Origin: a virus | IMG/VR virus record: IMGVR_UViG_3300044712_001454 | Coordinates: 1 to 34,143 of that record | Direction: 5' to 3' (one strand) | Length of the DNA stretch: 34,143 bases | Part shown: positions 1 through 6,532 of the stretch, piece after piece | How positions within the stretch are numbered: the first letter of the stretch is position 1 | Layout of the letters: the number at the start of each line of letters is the position of its first letter | Notes under the pieces: model-generated | Told to the model about the DNA's origin: nothing | The model's input: only the letters and a program-made list of their open reading frames with translations | Databases searched by the model: none | Program-made: the position numbers and the translations under genes

Positions 1-34
1 AACGGCCTCGATGCACACGAGACCGCCTCCGCTT

Positions 35-183
35 TGTCTCAGGCGATCCTGGCACAGGGCGAAGGAGCCTGAAAGAGCCTGAAAGTCAGGGGATTCAGGG
101 GCATTTCTGTGCCAGCGCGGCACTGTGAGGCGATTCTGGCAATCCGAGGCCTGAAACAGGCCAGTTCTCACCGGTTCTAGCAC
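35..183. repeat. Left phage end with transposase-site-like repeats
   Basis: A cluster of short repeats fills this stretch. GCGATYCTGGCA occurs at 43-54 and 130-141, and GAGCCTGAAA is a perfect tandem pair at 65-84. A palindrome (GGCCTG, aaa, CAGGCC) sits at 148-162. The 22-base site at 162-183 matches the reverse complement of 34073-34094 at 19 of 22 positions. Mu ends carry several MuA-binding sites and begin with TG. Two possible left termini are TGTCTC at 35 and TGTGAG at 124; the first is preferred because the TYCTGGCACAG that follows also occurs at the right end. No matching 5-bp target duplication was found, so the exact terminus is open. Confidence 0.6.
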
Positions 184-204
184 TACTTCCACAACGTCGA
201 ACGG

Positions 205-238
205 CCGTTGCAGGGGGGTAGAACACCCCCAGCAACGG
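205..238. terminator. Hairpin closing the leftward early operon
   Basis: CCGTTGC at 205-211 pairs with GCAACGG at 232-238. After one A-A mismatch a second stem of five G-C pairs follows, with a loop of about 8 bases. It lies 45 bp downstream of the methyltransferase stop codon on the minus strand. There is no clear T-run on either side, so it may act as an end-of-operon stabiliser or need a factor to terminate. A second short GC palindrome lies at about 248-260. Confidence 0.45.
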
Positions 239-282
239 CTCTGCAGGCGCCCCTGGGGCGACGTGGGCGCTCGTCGTGGCGA

Positions 283-1068
283 TTACCGCGTGCCCAGGTT
301 GTCGATGATGACCTCGGCCCGGCCCTGGGCACGGCCGCCACCACGGACGCGGCCGTTGGCGGCGCTGTAGGACGTGCTGACAGACCTGATCCGGAAGCCG
401 GCAAACAGCTTGCGGACCTCGGGGTGATCGTTCAGGGACAGCAGGAATCGCCCCTGGACCTTGTCGAGGGCCTTGCGGAGCCGGATGAAGTCGGCCTCTC
501 CCCACTTGATGGCGTAGCCGGCCGTCGACCAGTACGGGGGATCGACGTAGAACAGGGTGGTCGGGCGGTCATAGCGCTGGATGCAGTCGACCGCGTCCAG
601 GTGCTCGATCGTGACCTTCTCCAGTCGCCAGTGAACCTCCAGGAGGCGGTCCTGGATGGTGGCCAGGCCGAGGTGAGAAGGCTCGGTCGCCGAGTACCCG
701 AACGTCCTCTTGAACGTCTTCCCGCCGAACCCGAGCTTCTGCAGGTAGAAGTAGCGGACCGCCCGCTGGATGTCCGTAAGCGTGGAGGGGTCCTTTCGAC
801 CTTCCAGCGTGAAAATGGTCCGGGAGATCACGGCCCACTTGTAGTACCGCAGGAACTCGTCCAGGTGGTTCTGGACCACACGCCAGAAGACAACCAACTC
901 GCCGTCAGCATCGTTGATGACCTCCACCTTCGACTCCTTCTTGCTGAACAGCACCCACGCGGCGCCGCAGAACGGCTCGCAGTAGCAGAGGTGATCCTCG
1001 GGGATCAGTTTGACGATGCGTTCGGCGAGACGAGACTTTCCACCGAGGTAGTTGAGGGGACTTTTCAC
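283..1068 (-). CDS. dam: D12-class DNA adenine N6-methyltransferase
   Basis: Predicted to transfer a methyl group from S-adenosylmethionine to adenine N6 in DNA. The 261 residues contain the class's motifs: YLGGKSRL near residue 7 (motif X), EPFCGA at 31-36 (motif I, cofactor binding) and DPPYW at 176-180 (catalytic motif IV). Length and motif order are those of the Dam/D12 family. A GTG start is supported by GGAAGGAG about 7 bases upstream. It is the last gene of the leftward early operon, next to the phage end, where Mu keeps its DNA-modification gene mom at the opposite end. A role in protecting phage DNA from host restriction is an inference; the target sequence is unknown, and a role in regulating phage promoters or transposition is also possible. 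Confidence 0.9.
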   Translation of the reverse strand: MKSPLNYLGGKSRLAERIVKLIPEDHLCYCEPFCGAAWVLFSKKESKVEVINDADGELVVFWRVVQNHLDEFLRYYKWAVISRTIFTLEGRKDPSTLTDIQRAVRYFYLQKLGFGGKTFKRTFGYSATEPSHLGLATIQDRLLEVHWRLEKVTIEHLDAVDCIQRYDRPTTLFYVDPPYWSTAGYAIKWGEADFIRLRKALDKVQGRFLLSLNDHPEVRKLFAGFRIRSVSTSYSAANGRVRGGGRAQGRAEVIIDNLGTR

Positions 1069-1164
1069 TGCGTGCTCCTTCCGATAATCTGCCGGGCAGC
1101 TGAGTTACGCCATGTCGGCGAGCAGCCTTGGCAGGGTGATGGACGTTGGCGCGTCTATCGGTTG

Positions 1165-1214
1165 GAGCGGCTGACACCGCTCTGATCTGTTCGCCGGCGC
1201 TACCCAGCGCCGGC
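1165..1214. repeat. Two adjacent hairpins between polX-like gene and methyltransferase
   Basis: A perfect 9-bp inverted repeat (GCCGGCGCT at 1193-1201, loop ACCC, AGCGCCGGC at 1206-1214) overlaps the stop codon of the polX-like gene. Just beside it is a 6-bp hairpin (GAGCGG at 1165-1170, CCGCTC at 1177-1182). No T-run follows either. They sit in the 131-bp gap at 1069-1199, the largest in the early operon, and could weaken read-through into, or stabilise message upstream of, the methyltransferase. Confidence 0.45.
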
Positions 1215-1724
1215 CCGTACACTCGTGATCTCGCGGTCCTCCGGTTTGATCCAGGCCAGGCCCAGGGCCTTGAAGACGGCCTCCTCGGTGGCGCTGGCGA
1301 TGACACTGCCGTGCTCAACGACGCCACGATAGGGATTCCAATGGAGGCCTCTGCCTTTGGCGCGCGCGGCGAGGGAGATGTTGAAGTCTTTGGAGCCGGT
1401 GCGGCAAATGAGGAGCGTGCCGAAGTTGCTGGGCTCAGCGAAGAGATCCTTGCCTGGCTCATCGGCGAAGAAAATGTCGATCTGGACGCCCTTGACCTCG
1501 AACAACAGGTTGACCTGGCCATCCTCCAGGAGGCGCGGCGCCCAGGAGAGACACCGGTCGCGGATGTAGCGGCGCTTGCCAGGCAGCGGCTCGATGACCA
1601 GGTCGATGTCGCCAACCTCCGGCCGGCGCCGCCGGATGCTCCCGGCGATCTCGATCTTCCCGCAGAAGACACGCAAAGACTCAACGACCTTCACGGCCTT
1701 TTGCTCTGCTGATGCGAGGTCCAT
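1200..1724 (-). CDS. Stand-alone DNA polymerase X-type nucleotidyltransferase
   Basis: About 174 residues resembling only the palm and thumb of family-X DNA polymerases. Numbered from the upstream ATG at 1730, the signature is AGS at 29-31, GDID with metal ligands D41 and D43, and the third ligand D85 in the strand QIDIFF. The C terminus has the RAKGRGL and SATEEAVFKALGL segments seen in the Pol X thumb. The 8-kDa lyase domain, fingers and the PHP exonuclease of bacterial PolX are all absent. GGAGG lies only 1 base before the first ATG but 7 bases before a second ATG two codons on, so 1724 is the likelier start. A gap-filling or terminal nucleotide-adding role is inferred; the fold assignment is firm. 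Confidence 0.8.
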   Translation of the reverse strand: MDLASAEQKAVKVVESLRVFCGKIEIAGSIRRRRPEVGDIDLVIEPLPGKRRYIRDRCLSWAPRLLEDGQVNLLFEVKGVQIDIFFADEPGKDLFAEPSNFGTLLICRTGSKDFNISLAARAKGRGLHWNPYRGVVEHGSVIASATEEAVFKALGLAWIKPEDREITSVRAGAG

Positions 1725-1726
1725 CG

Positions 1727-2413
1727 TCATGCCTCCAGTTGTGCCACGGCGGCGGGAGCCGGGACGGATGGGTTGATCTTGACCTTCTTACCTTCGATGT
1801 ACCCGTGGCCGAGCCAGGTGCGTTCGCGGCGCTTGGGTTGCGGAAGAGGCACGGAGACAGTCTCGGGGATGAGCTCGCGCTGACGGCGATCCCGGCGCTC
1901 CTTCGCCTCCACGAGCACGAGGGCCAGCCGACTCTCCTCCAGGAGGATACGATCCTTGCCTTTGTCCAGGCCTTCGTTGATCGCGTAGAAGTAGCCGGCC
2001 AGGAAGTTGCGGCGACGATTCTCGGTGAATCGCCGGCCGTACTCGCGCCGAACCTGAGCCACCGAGCGAGCGCTCTGATCGGCCAAGTACGCGAAGACGT
2101 GCTGTGCGATCGCGATATCCGCCGCCGTCCCGATGAGTTTGACCACGGGGTATGCGACGACGGCATTGACGTTGAAGAAGCGGACGACGACCGTGAGAGC
2201 GAGCCGCTTGTAGAGACTGAGGCGGTATCCGACCTGGCAGGCCTCGGTCACGATCGCGTTCAGGTCCTCACCCAGGTCCAGAGTCTGGACGTCGATCTGA
2301 TGCTTCGCCGCGATCTCGAAGGCGCGGTCCAGGGCGAGCTGGGCCTCGTGTATGTTCGGCGATTTCGAGAGCCGCAGCAGCTTCTTGATCCGGTCGACGA
2401 TGACGGACTCCAT
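1727..2413 (-). CDS. DUF2786-domain protein
   Basis: A 228-residue protein whose N terminus (about residues 8-38) has the DUF2786 pattern: an IKKLLRL helix, then SPNIHEAQLA and a basic helix. The middle is hydrophobic with a basic stretch at about 115-145, and the C terminus is Pro/Lys rich. DUF2786 proteins are common in phages and actinobacteria, but their biochemical role is not established. Start and stop fit the operon: AGGAGGAGG overlaps the stop of the upstream gene, 2 bp away, and the stop overlaps the first ATG of the polX-like gene. It sits among accessory early genes, so a replication or counter-defence role is possible but unsupported. Confidence 0.75.
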   Translation of the reverse strand: MESVIVDRIKKLLRLSKSPNIHEAQLALDRAFEIAAKHQIDVQTLDLGEDLNAIVTEACQVGYRLSLYKRLALTVVVRFFNVNAVVAYPVVKLIGTAADIAIAQHVFAYLADQSARSVAQVRREYGRRFTENRRRNFLAGYFYAINEGLDKGKDRILLEESRLALVLVEAKERRDRRQRELIPETVSVPLPQPKRRERTWLGHGYIEGKKVKINPSVPAPAAVAQLEA

Positions 2414-2415
2414 GA

Positions 2416-2685
2416 CTATGCCTCCTCCTCTTGAAGAGCCAGCAGCAGCTCGGGCTGGTCAACACGCTCGGCACGCACCAGGCCTTCCGCGATGCAGTGC
2501 TCGTAGTCCTCTGGAAATCTGTGTTTGCTCAGCCATGCGTCTGTCGCCTGTTTGGAGCTCGCGAACTGCTTTGCCTCTGAGCGGTTGAACGTCGTTCCCC
2601 AGTGCCCGTCGGGTGTCTCGTGGTAGTAGACGGTCTTGGAGCCGTCTCCGTATGTCCACGCACAGACAAAGAGCCCATTGGCCAC
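2416..2685 (-). CDS. Small early protein of unknown function
   Basis: About 89 residues, acidic at the C terminus (LLLALQEEEA), with an aromatic N-terminal half (GDGSKTVYYHETPDGHWG) that looks like a small beta-rich domain, followed by helical SEAKQFASSKQATDAWLSKH. I do not recognise a family. The reading frame is open to an ATG at 2721, but GGGAGGAT precedes a GTG at 2685 with good spacing; that start also removes a 34-bp overlap with the gene upstream, so it is preferred. It is co-transcribed with its neighbours. Confidence 0.65.
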   Translation of the reverse strand: MANGLFVCAWTYGDGSKTVYYHETPDGHWGTTFNRSEAKQFASSKQATDAWLSKHRFPEDYEHCIAEGLVRAERVDQPELLLALQEEEA

Positions 2686-2687
2686 GG

Positions 2688-2975
2688 CTACATCCTCCCG
2701 ATGCCAAAGGCTGTGATCCATGCTTCCTCAGTGAATGGTTCGACTTTGACGATGGACCTGGCGAGGGTCTTGAGCATGCCGTTCCGACGAGCGCCGACTT
2801 CCGTCACACCCCGGTAGTGGAACTGCTTCTGGCTCCCATCATGGAACTCCACAGTGACCTCCCAGCCGAAAGCCTTGAACTTTCGGGCTGGCTCGTAGTC
2901 ACCACAGCCTGCTCGGCATATCCTGCCATGCTTCTCGCACAGGGAGATGCTGTCCCCAAGGTGTTTACATTTCAT
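2688..2975 (-). CDS. Small protein with N-terminal cysteine cluster
   Basis: Ninety-five residues. The first 24 hold four cysteines (C3, C13, C20, C24) and two histidines, suggesting a small zinc site. The rest (EVTVEFHDGSQKQFHYRGV and a following helix) resembles a compact beta-alpha domain. No family is recognised. The start ATG overlaps the stop of the ASCH gene as ATGA, indicating translational coupling. It belongs to a run of small Cys-containing early proteins (2688-3836), a pattern common among phage takeover or counter-defence proteins, but no specific activity can be claimed. Confidence 0.7.
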   Translation of the reverse strand: MKCKHLGDSISLCEKHGRICRAGCGDYEPARKFKAFGWEVTVEFHDGSQKQFHYRGVTEVGARRNGMLKTLARSIVKVEPFTEEAWITAFGIGRM

Positions 2976-3364
2976 GCTTCCGCCTTAGAGCTGAAGATGT
3001 TGTCGGGGACTGTGAAGAAGCCGAGCGAGCCCTTGCAGGGGGTGAATGGAATGGGCTGGGCCTCGTCCAGGACGAAGCCGAACGGCCCGCAGAACCATTC
3101 GCGATCGTGCTGCCGCACGCAGTCCAGCAGCACGGCCTCGCCGACGATGCCACCGCGATCGAAGTCGTGGAACGGCGGCAAGTCGATCGTGGTGAACCCT
3201 GCCATGAACAGCCTGCAGGCGTCGTACTCTGAGCGCGTCATTCCCTTGCTGGCGTGGATGAGGAAACGGCCACGGACGCGCGTCGGCCATTCGCGGTTCT
3301 CGATGTTCTTCCACCCGTTCGCGATCAGCCAGGCCCACGGCTGTCTGATGCTCAACGCTCTCAC
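2972..3364 (-). CDS. ASCH-domain protein
   Basis: A 130-residue protein that is essentially one ASCH domain (PUA-like fold). It opens with LSIRQPWAWLI, followed by the typical K..ENREWPT strand and RGRFLIHASKG loop (residues 4-41). ASCH domains bind RNA and some members hydrolyse modified nucleosides such as N4-acetylcytidine; many phages carry one. Which activity applies here is unknown. It starts with GTG overlapping the stop of the zinc protein upstream (GTGA). An RNA-binding or nucleoside-processing role in takeover of the host is an inference. Confidence 0.85.
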   Translation of the reverse strand: MRALSIRQPWAWLIANGWKNIENREWPTRVRGRFLIHASKGMTRSEYDACRLFMAGFTTIDLPPFHDFDRGGIVGEAVLLDCVRQHDREWFCGPFGFVLDEAQPIPFTPCKGSLGFFTVPDNIFSSKAEA

Positions 3365-3648
3365 CGCCCGCCTCCCTTCCGCCGCTCGATGAACGCGGCG
3401 AGGTTCTTGTTCGGCCTATGCGGCCATGTTGGAAGCAGCTTGAGGGCGTGTAGTTGGTAACATTGCTCGCAGGCGTCAAACCCAGCCCAGTCTCCCGGCC
3501 AGTCGTCTGGTACAGCGCAACCCTCGTACATCGCAATGGCCGTTCGGCAACCAACTAGTGGCTTGCCGCAGATGCAGCACTCGGACTCATGCGGCCATAG
3601 CTCCAGCACGAGCACCGCAGGCATGGAGCCTTCAGCAAGAGCATTCAC
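3361..3648 (-). CDS. Small CxxC zinc-binding protein
   Basis: Ninety-five residues with two CxxC pairs (C24/C27 and C60/C63) and His67, consistent with one structural zinc site of the HNH-like or zinc-ribbon kind, but without the catalytic HNH residues. Trp-rich centre (DDWPGDWAGFDAC) and basic C terminus (ERRKGGGR). No named family is recognised. It starts with a GTG that overlaps the previous stop as GTGA. Its tail is nearly identical in style to that of its upstream neighbour (KEGGGR versus RKGGGR), because both genes end on GGCGGGCGG-type sequence. Confidence 0.7.
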   Translation of the reverse strand: MNALAEGSMPAVLVLELWPHESECCICGKPLVGCRTAIAMYEGCAVPDDWPGDWAGFDACEQCYQLHALKLLPTWPHRPNKNLAAFIERRKGGGR

Positions 3649-3836
3649 CGCCCGCCCCCTTCCTTACCCGCCGCGCGACGCTGCTCTAGGCACCGATTGC
3701 ACAGGCTGTGGCAGTCCCGCTGCCAGTGGACGATGATGTCGGTGGCGCGGGCCTGGGCATCGGCTGTCAGCTCGACGTCCTTGCCGCACCCGTTACACTG
3801 GAACACCGCTCGGAATGGTACCCTCTCACGGGTCAT
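3645..3836 (-). CDS. 63-residue zinc-ribbon protein
   Basis: A very small protein with CNGC (C14, C17) and CNRC (C46, C49, plus C42), a clear treble-clef or ribbon-type zinc site. The frame remains open far upstream to 4250, but GGAGG followed 5 bases later by ATG at 3836, and the ATGA overlap with the stop of the preceding gene, set the start. It probably binds nucleic acid or a host protein; no partner can be named. Confidence 0.7.
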   Translation of the reverse strand: MTRERVPFRAVFQCNGCGKDVELTADAQARATDIIVHWQRDCHSLCNRCLEQRRAAGKEGGGR

Positions 3837-4237
3837 GAAAGCCTCCTTGGGAGATCCAGGCCGGGAATGAGTCCCTGGCCTGTGTCCCGCTCGAACTCGA
3901 TGTGTTGGACGATCCTCGTCACGTTGAAGCGCGCCTTGTCCAGGGCGCTGACCCTCATCAACTCCTTGATCGCGTGCTTGCGAGTACGGCTCTTGAACAG
4001 GCACCACTGCTTGATGGTGGCGTTCCGCACGTGGATGTACCCGCCGCCGTTGTCCGTGCGCGACAGGGCAAACCGTGAGCACAGGCCCGGCGTGTTGCCG
4101 TCGTCGCGCAGCTTGCGCTCGCCTACGTTGAATACCCGGCACAGCTCCTCCGTGGGGACCCAGTCGGCCCGATCGAGCAGGTACTGCTCGATGCGGGCCT
4201 CCAGGATCTCGCGGGGGATCTGTGTGGTGGCGTCCAT
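3833..4237 (-). CDS. Winged-helix-like early protein
   Basis: A 134-residue protein. Its first half (residues 10-60) reads like a winged helix: helix ARIEQYLLDR, helix PTEELCRVF, recognition-like helix VGERKLRDD, then a Gly-rich wing (SRTDNGGGYIHV). The second half is basic and helical (KSRTRKHAIKELMRV). This suggests a DNA-binding regulator or replication-associated protein. There is no obvious Shine-Dalgarno motif; the ATG lies 3 bases after the upstream stop, so translation is probably coupled. No named family recognised. Confidence 0.65.
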   Translation of the reverse strand: MDATTQIPREILEARIEQYLLDRADWVPTEELCRVFNVGERKLRDDGNTPGLCSRFALSRTDNGGGYIHVRNATIKQWCLFKSRTRKHAIKELMRVSALDKARFNVTRIVQHIEFERDTGQGLIPGLDLPRRLS

Positions 4238-4240
4238 GGG

Positions 4241-4747
4241 CTATGCGCATCTACGGTGGACCGCCGCCTTGCGGGCCTCCTCCAGGCGCCGCACGTGCGT
4301 GTCGAGGGCCTGGAAGAGGGTGTGCAGGATTTCCGCCGGCGCCTCATCCGGCGTGAGCGGGAGGTTCATGTGCGCCCACATCGCGCGGACGTACTTCCAG
4401 TCGGCCGTGAAGTGCTCCAGCTCGGAGATCCGCTCCAGGCTCTTCCGGATGAGGTACAGCATCCGCCTCTCCTCGCAGCGCGACCAGTAGTCGATCTCCT
4501 GCTCGTCGCCGGAGATCTGCGCGAAGGCCTGGAAGAGCTCGTCGACCTGCTTGACGTTTGCCGGGTCGATGGCCTTGGTGGAGTCGAAGCCGAACCGATC
4601 CATCAGGACCGATCGATACCACCGCGCCTCGGCCTCGACGTCCATCGGATCGAGCGCCGCGTCACGCTCGCAGTGTGCGAGCCAGGCCTTGAGCACCAGC
4701 GGCCTGAAGAGGCCCTGCAGCCTAGGCGTGAGACCGAGCCGCGACAT
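4241..4747 (-). CDS. Helical early protein of unknown function
   Basis: About 168 residues, almost entirely alpha-helical and charged (DEQEIDYWSRCEERRMLYLIRK, residues about 78-100). It has no membrane segment or recognised catalytic motif. The frame opens at 4807, but GGGAGGAG sits 5 bases before the ATG at 4747, so the shorter protein is preferred; it overlaps the membrane-protein gene upstream by 26 bp. The position downstream of B is where Mu-like phages keep small semi-essential early genes such as gemA, but the GemA signature is not seen. Confidence 0.65.
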   Translation of the reverse strand: MSRLGLTPRLQGLFRPLVLKAWLAHCERDAALDPMDVEAEARWYRSVLMDRFGFDSTKAIDPANVKQVDELFQAFAQISGDEQEIDYWSRCEERRMLYLIRKSLERISELEHFTADWKYVRAMWAHMNLPLTPDEAPAEILHTLFQALDTHVRRLEEARKAAVHRRCA

Positions 4748-4964
4748 GGCGCTCCTCCCATTCCTCGTGACGCTCGCGATCCAGCCTCTCCTGCAGCTTC
4801 CCCGCATTGAAGCTGCTGCGGCCGACCTCCTCCAGTTCGGCCTCCACGTCGCGCTCCATGAGCCAGCGGCCCAGGACCATGCCTCCCATGAGGCCGATCA
4901 CCAGGGCCAGGCCCACGAATGCGAGCAGCGCCCCCCCGCTGATCACCTCCGCCTCCAGGTTCAC
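4722..4964 (-). CDS. Small single-pass membrane protein
   Basis: Eighty residues with one long hydrophobic segment at about 10-33 (ALLAFVGLALVIGLMGGMVLG), followed by a highly charged cytoplasmic-type tail (ELEEVGRSS, RLDRERHEEWEERH) that probably forms a coiled coil. Starts with GTG overlapping the upstream stop. Possible roles are superinfection exclusion or membrane tethering of early proteins; neither is supported beyond topology. Confidence 0.65.
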   Translation of the reverse strand: MNLEAEVISGGALLAFVGLALVIGLMGGMVLGRWLMERDVEAELEEVGRSSFNAGKLQERLDRERHEEWEERHVAARSHA

Positions 4965-5200
4965 GCCGCACCCGCCTTCCCGCCGCCGGCCGCCGCCGGC
5001 CTCTGAATGCCCTTGCTGTTCCCGGCGATCCCGAGCGGGCGCAGATCAGCCAGCTCCAACACCTGGGCAATCTTCTTCATGATCGCCACGCGGAAGTTCT
5101 GCTCCTGCTCGCTCGGGTACTCGATCTTCACGTTCGCCTCGTGAATGCGCACCAGCGCCGTGAACGTCTTCCCCATCTCGCTATCCGGTTTGTCCGCCAT
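4961..5200 (-). CDS. Small early protein of unknown function
   Basis: Seventy-nine residues: a charged helical core (SEMGKTFTALVRIHEANVKIEYPSE at 7-31, then FRVAIMKKIAQVLELADL) and an Ala/Gly-rich tail. AAGGAGGGG lies about 6 bases before the ATG. No family recognised; its place between B and the membrane protein suggests an accessory transposition or takeover gene. Confidence 0.6.
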   Translation of the reverse strand: MADKPDSEMGKTFTALVRIHEANVKIEYPSEQEQNFRVAIMKKIAQVLELADLRPLGIAGNSKGIQRPAAAGGGKAGAA

Positions 5201-5203
5201 ACC

Positions 5204-5386
5204 TCACCCCTCCTTCTTCATGCTGTCCAACAACACGCGAGCGACGATCCATTGATTCGCCTCAGTCACATGGCGCAGGGCCGTGTGGATGGCAGCCGGC
5301 GCCAGCTCCGGAACTGCCAGGCATAGCTCCAGCGCCTTGACGGCCGCGTGGATTTCGGTGCGGGCCTTCATAGGGATCTTCTTCAT
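5204..5386 (-). CDS. 60-residue helical protein of unknown function
   Basis: A short, basic, all-helical protein with a strong GGAGGAGGAG ribosome binding site and neighbours only 3 and 12 bp away, which is why it is accepted despite its length. It contains no Cys cluster or membrane segment. Function unknown. Confidence 0.6.
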   Translation of the reverse strand: MKKIPMKARTEIHAAVKALELCLAVPELAPAAIHTALRHVTEANQWIVARVLLDSMKKEG

Positions 5387-5398
5387 GACTCCTCCTCC

Positions 5399-6514
5399 CT
5401 ACCGCGCGCCAGGCATCGACCGCATCTTCTCGACGTAGGCGACCGCCTTTTCGAAGTGATGCCAGGTGACCTTCGTGCTCGCCTTCGTGGCCATCTCGAC
5501 CGCGTCGTCGAGCCGGGTGAAGTAGACGGCCAGGCCGTTGTTCTTCACGATGTGCAGCATCGTTTCCTCGGCCGTTCCCTCCGCAGGACTCAGGCCGTAG
5601 TGCTTGGCGATCAGATCCAGGTCCGACCGGGGCGGCATGTCCGGGATCTGGATCTCGTAGAGACCGCGCCGGCGGAGCTGCTTGAGGTACTGCCAGAAGG
5701 CCCCCTCCGCCAATTCATCCCGGAACACGTTCGTGCCGCAGAGCACCATGCCGCACTTCGTCTGGTCATGGATGTAGCGCAGCACGTCCAGGCAGCGCAT
5801 CACCGACCCGCGTTGGTACGTGGTGAACACGCGATGGATCTCGTCCACCAGGAGCAGCTTCGAATCGTCCAGGGCCGCGATCACGTCGTCGATCAGCTTC
5901 TCGTAGCAGGTCCCGCTCGACACGTGGAGCGCCTTGGCGATCGTCCGCGTCATCAGCTGCACGCCCGCCGAGGGCGGCATCTCGACATAGGTCGTCGCGC
6001 CGTGGTTGTTCAGCCGCTGCACGCGCTTGAGGCACTCGCTCTTGCCGCAGTGACTCTCGCCGTAGATGAAGCCCAGCTTCCGGCGCACGCGCACCTTCTG
6101 GCAGATCCAGTCGATCCGGGACCACACCGAGGTCTCGACGAACAGGTCGTCCGTCATGTGCGCCCGCGCTTCGAAGAGCGCCTTCCATTTCTCAACCTTC
6201 TTGCACACCCCATCCAGCTCGACGCGCTCCTGCGTCTTGGGGTTGATATACTTGTCGTGCCAGACCCGGTACCACGTGCTCTGCGAGACCCCGCTCATCC
6301 TCTCCAGCTCGGCCCAGGACATCTGCTTGTCCCGCGCCACCTGGAACGCCCACCGGATCAGCGTCTTCTGCTTCTCGGGCAGATGCTCGGTCGACTTGGT
6401 GACCGTGTTCCCCCCGATGTTGATCTGGTTGGTGCCGGCGCATTCCCGCGCCACATCCTCCAGCCGCTCCTCGCCCGCCGCATCCTCTGCCACGCTCACG
6501 CCTTCATCCGCCAT
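5399..6514 (-). CDS. B: MuB-type transposition target ATPase
   Basis: A 371-residue AAA+ ATPase expected to coat target DNA and activate the transposase. An N-terminal helix-turn-helix (about 46-90, MSWAELERMSGVSQSTWYRV) precedes the ATPase domain with Walker A GESHCGKS at 152-159 and Walker B LLLVDEIH at 220-227. The segment VLCGTNVF follows, where AAA_22 proteins have sensor 1. MuB has the same HTH-then-ATPase plan but is shorter (312 aa); the extra residues are at the N terminus. Strong AAGGAGG site 5-6 bases before ATG. It follows transposase by 18 bp, as in Mu-type A-B pairs. Confidence 0.92.
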   Translation of the reverse strand: MADEGVSVAEDAAGEERLEDVARECAGTNQINIGGNTVTKSTEHLPEKQKTLIRWAFQVARDKQMSWAELERMSGVSQSTWYRVWHDKYINPKTQERVELDGVCKKVEKWKALFEARAHMTDDLFVETSVWSRIDWICQKVRVRRKLGFIYGESHCGKSECLKRVQRLNNHGATTYVEMPPSAGVQLMTRTIAKALHVSSGTCYEKLIDDVIAALDDSKLLLVDEIHRVFTTYQRGSVMRCLDVLRYIHDQTKCGMVLCGTNVFRDELAEGAFWQYLKQLRRRGLYEIQIPDMPPRSDLDLIAKHYGLSPAEGTAEETMLHIVKNNGLAVYFTRLDDAVEMATKASTKVTWHHFEKAVAYVEKMRSMPGAR

Positions 6515-6532
6515 GTCACGCCTCCTTCTTCT

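Noticed and set aside
208-1185. 325-codon plus-strand ORF opposite the methyltransferase
   Set aside because: Runs through the terminal hairpin and lacks any domain; the minus strand has all D12 methyltransferase motifs.
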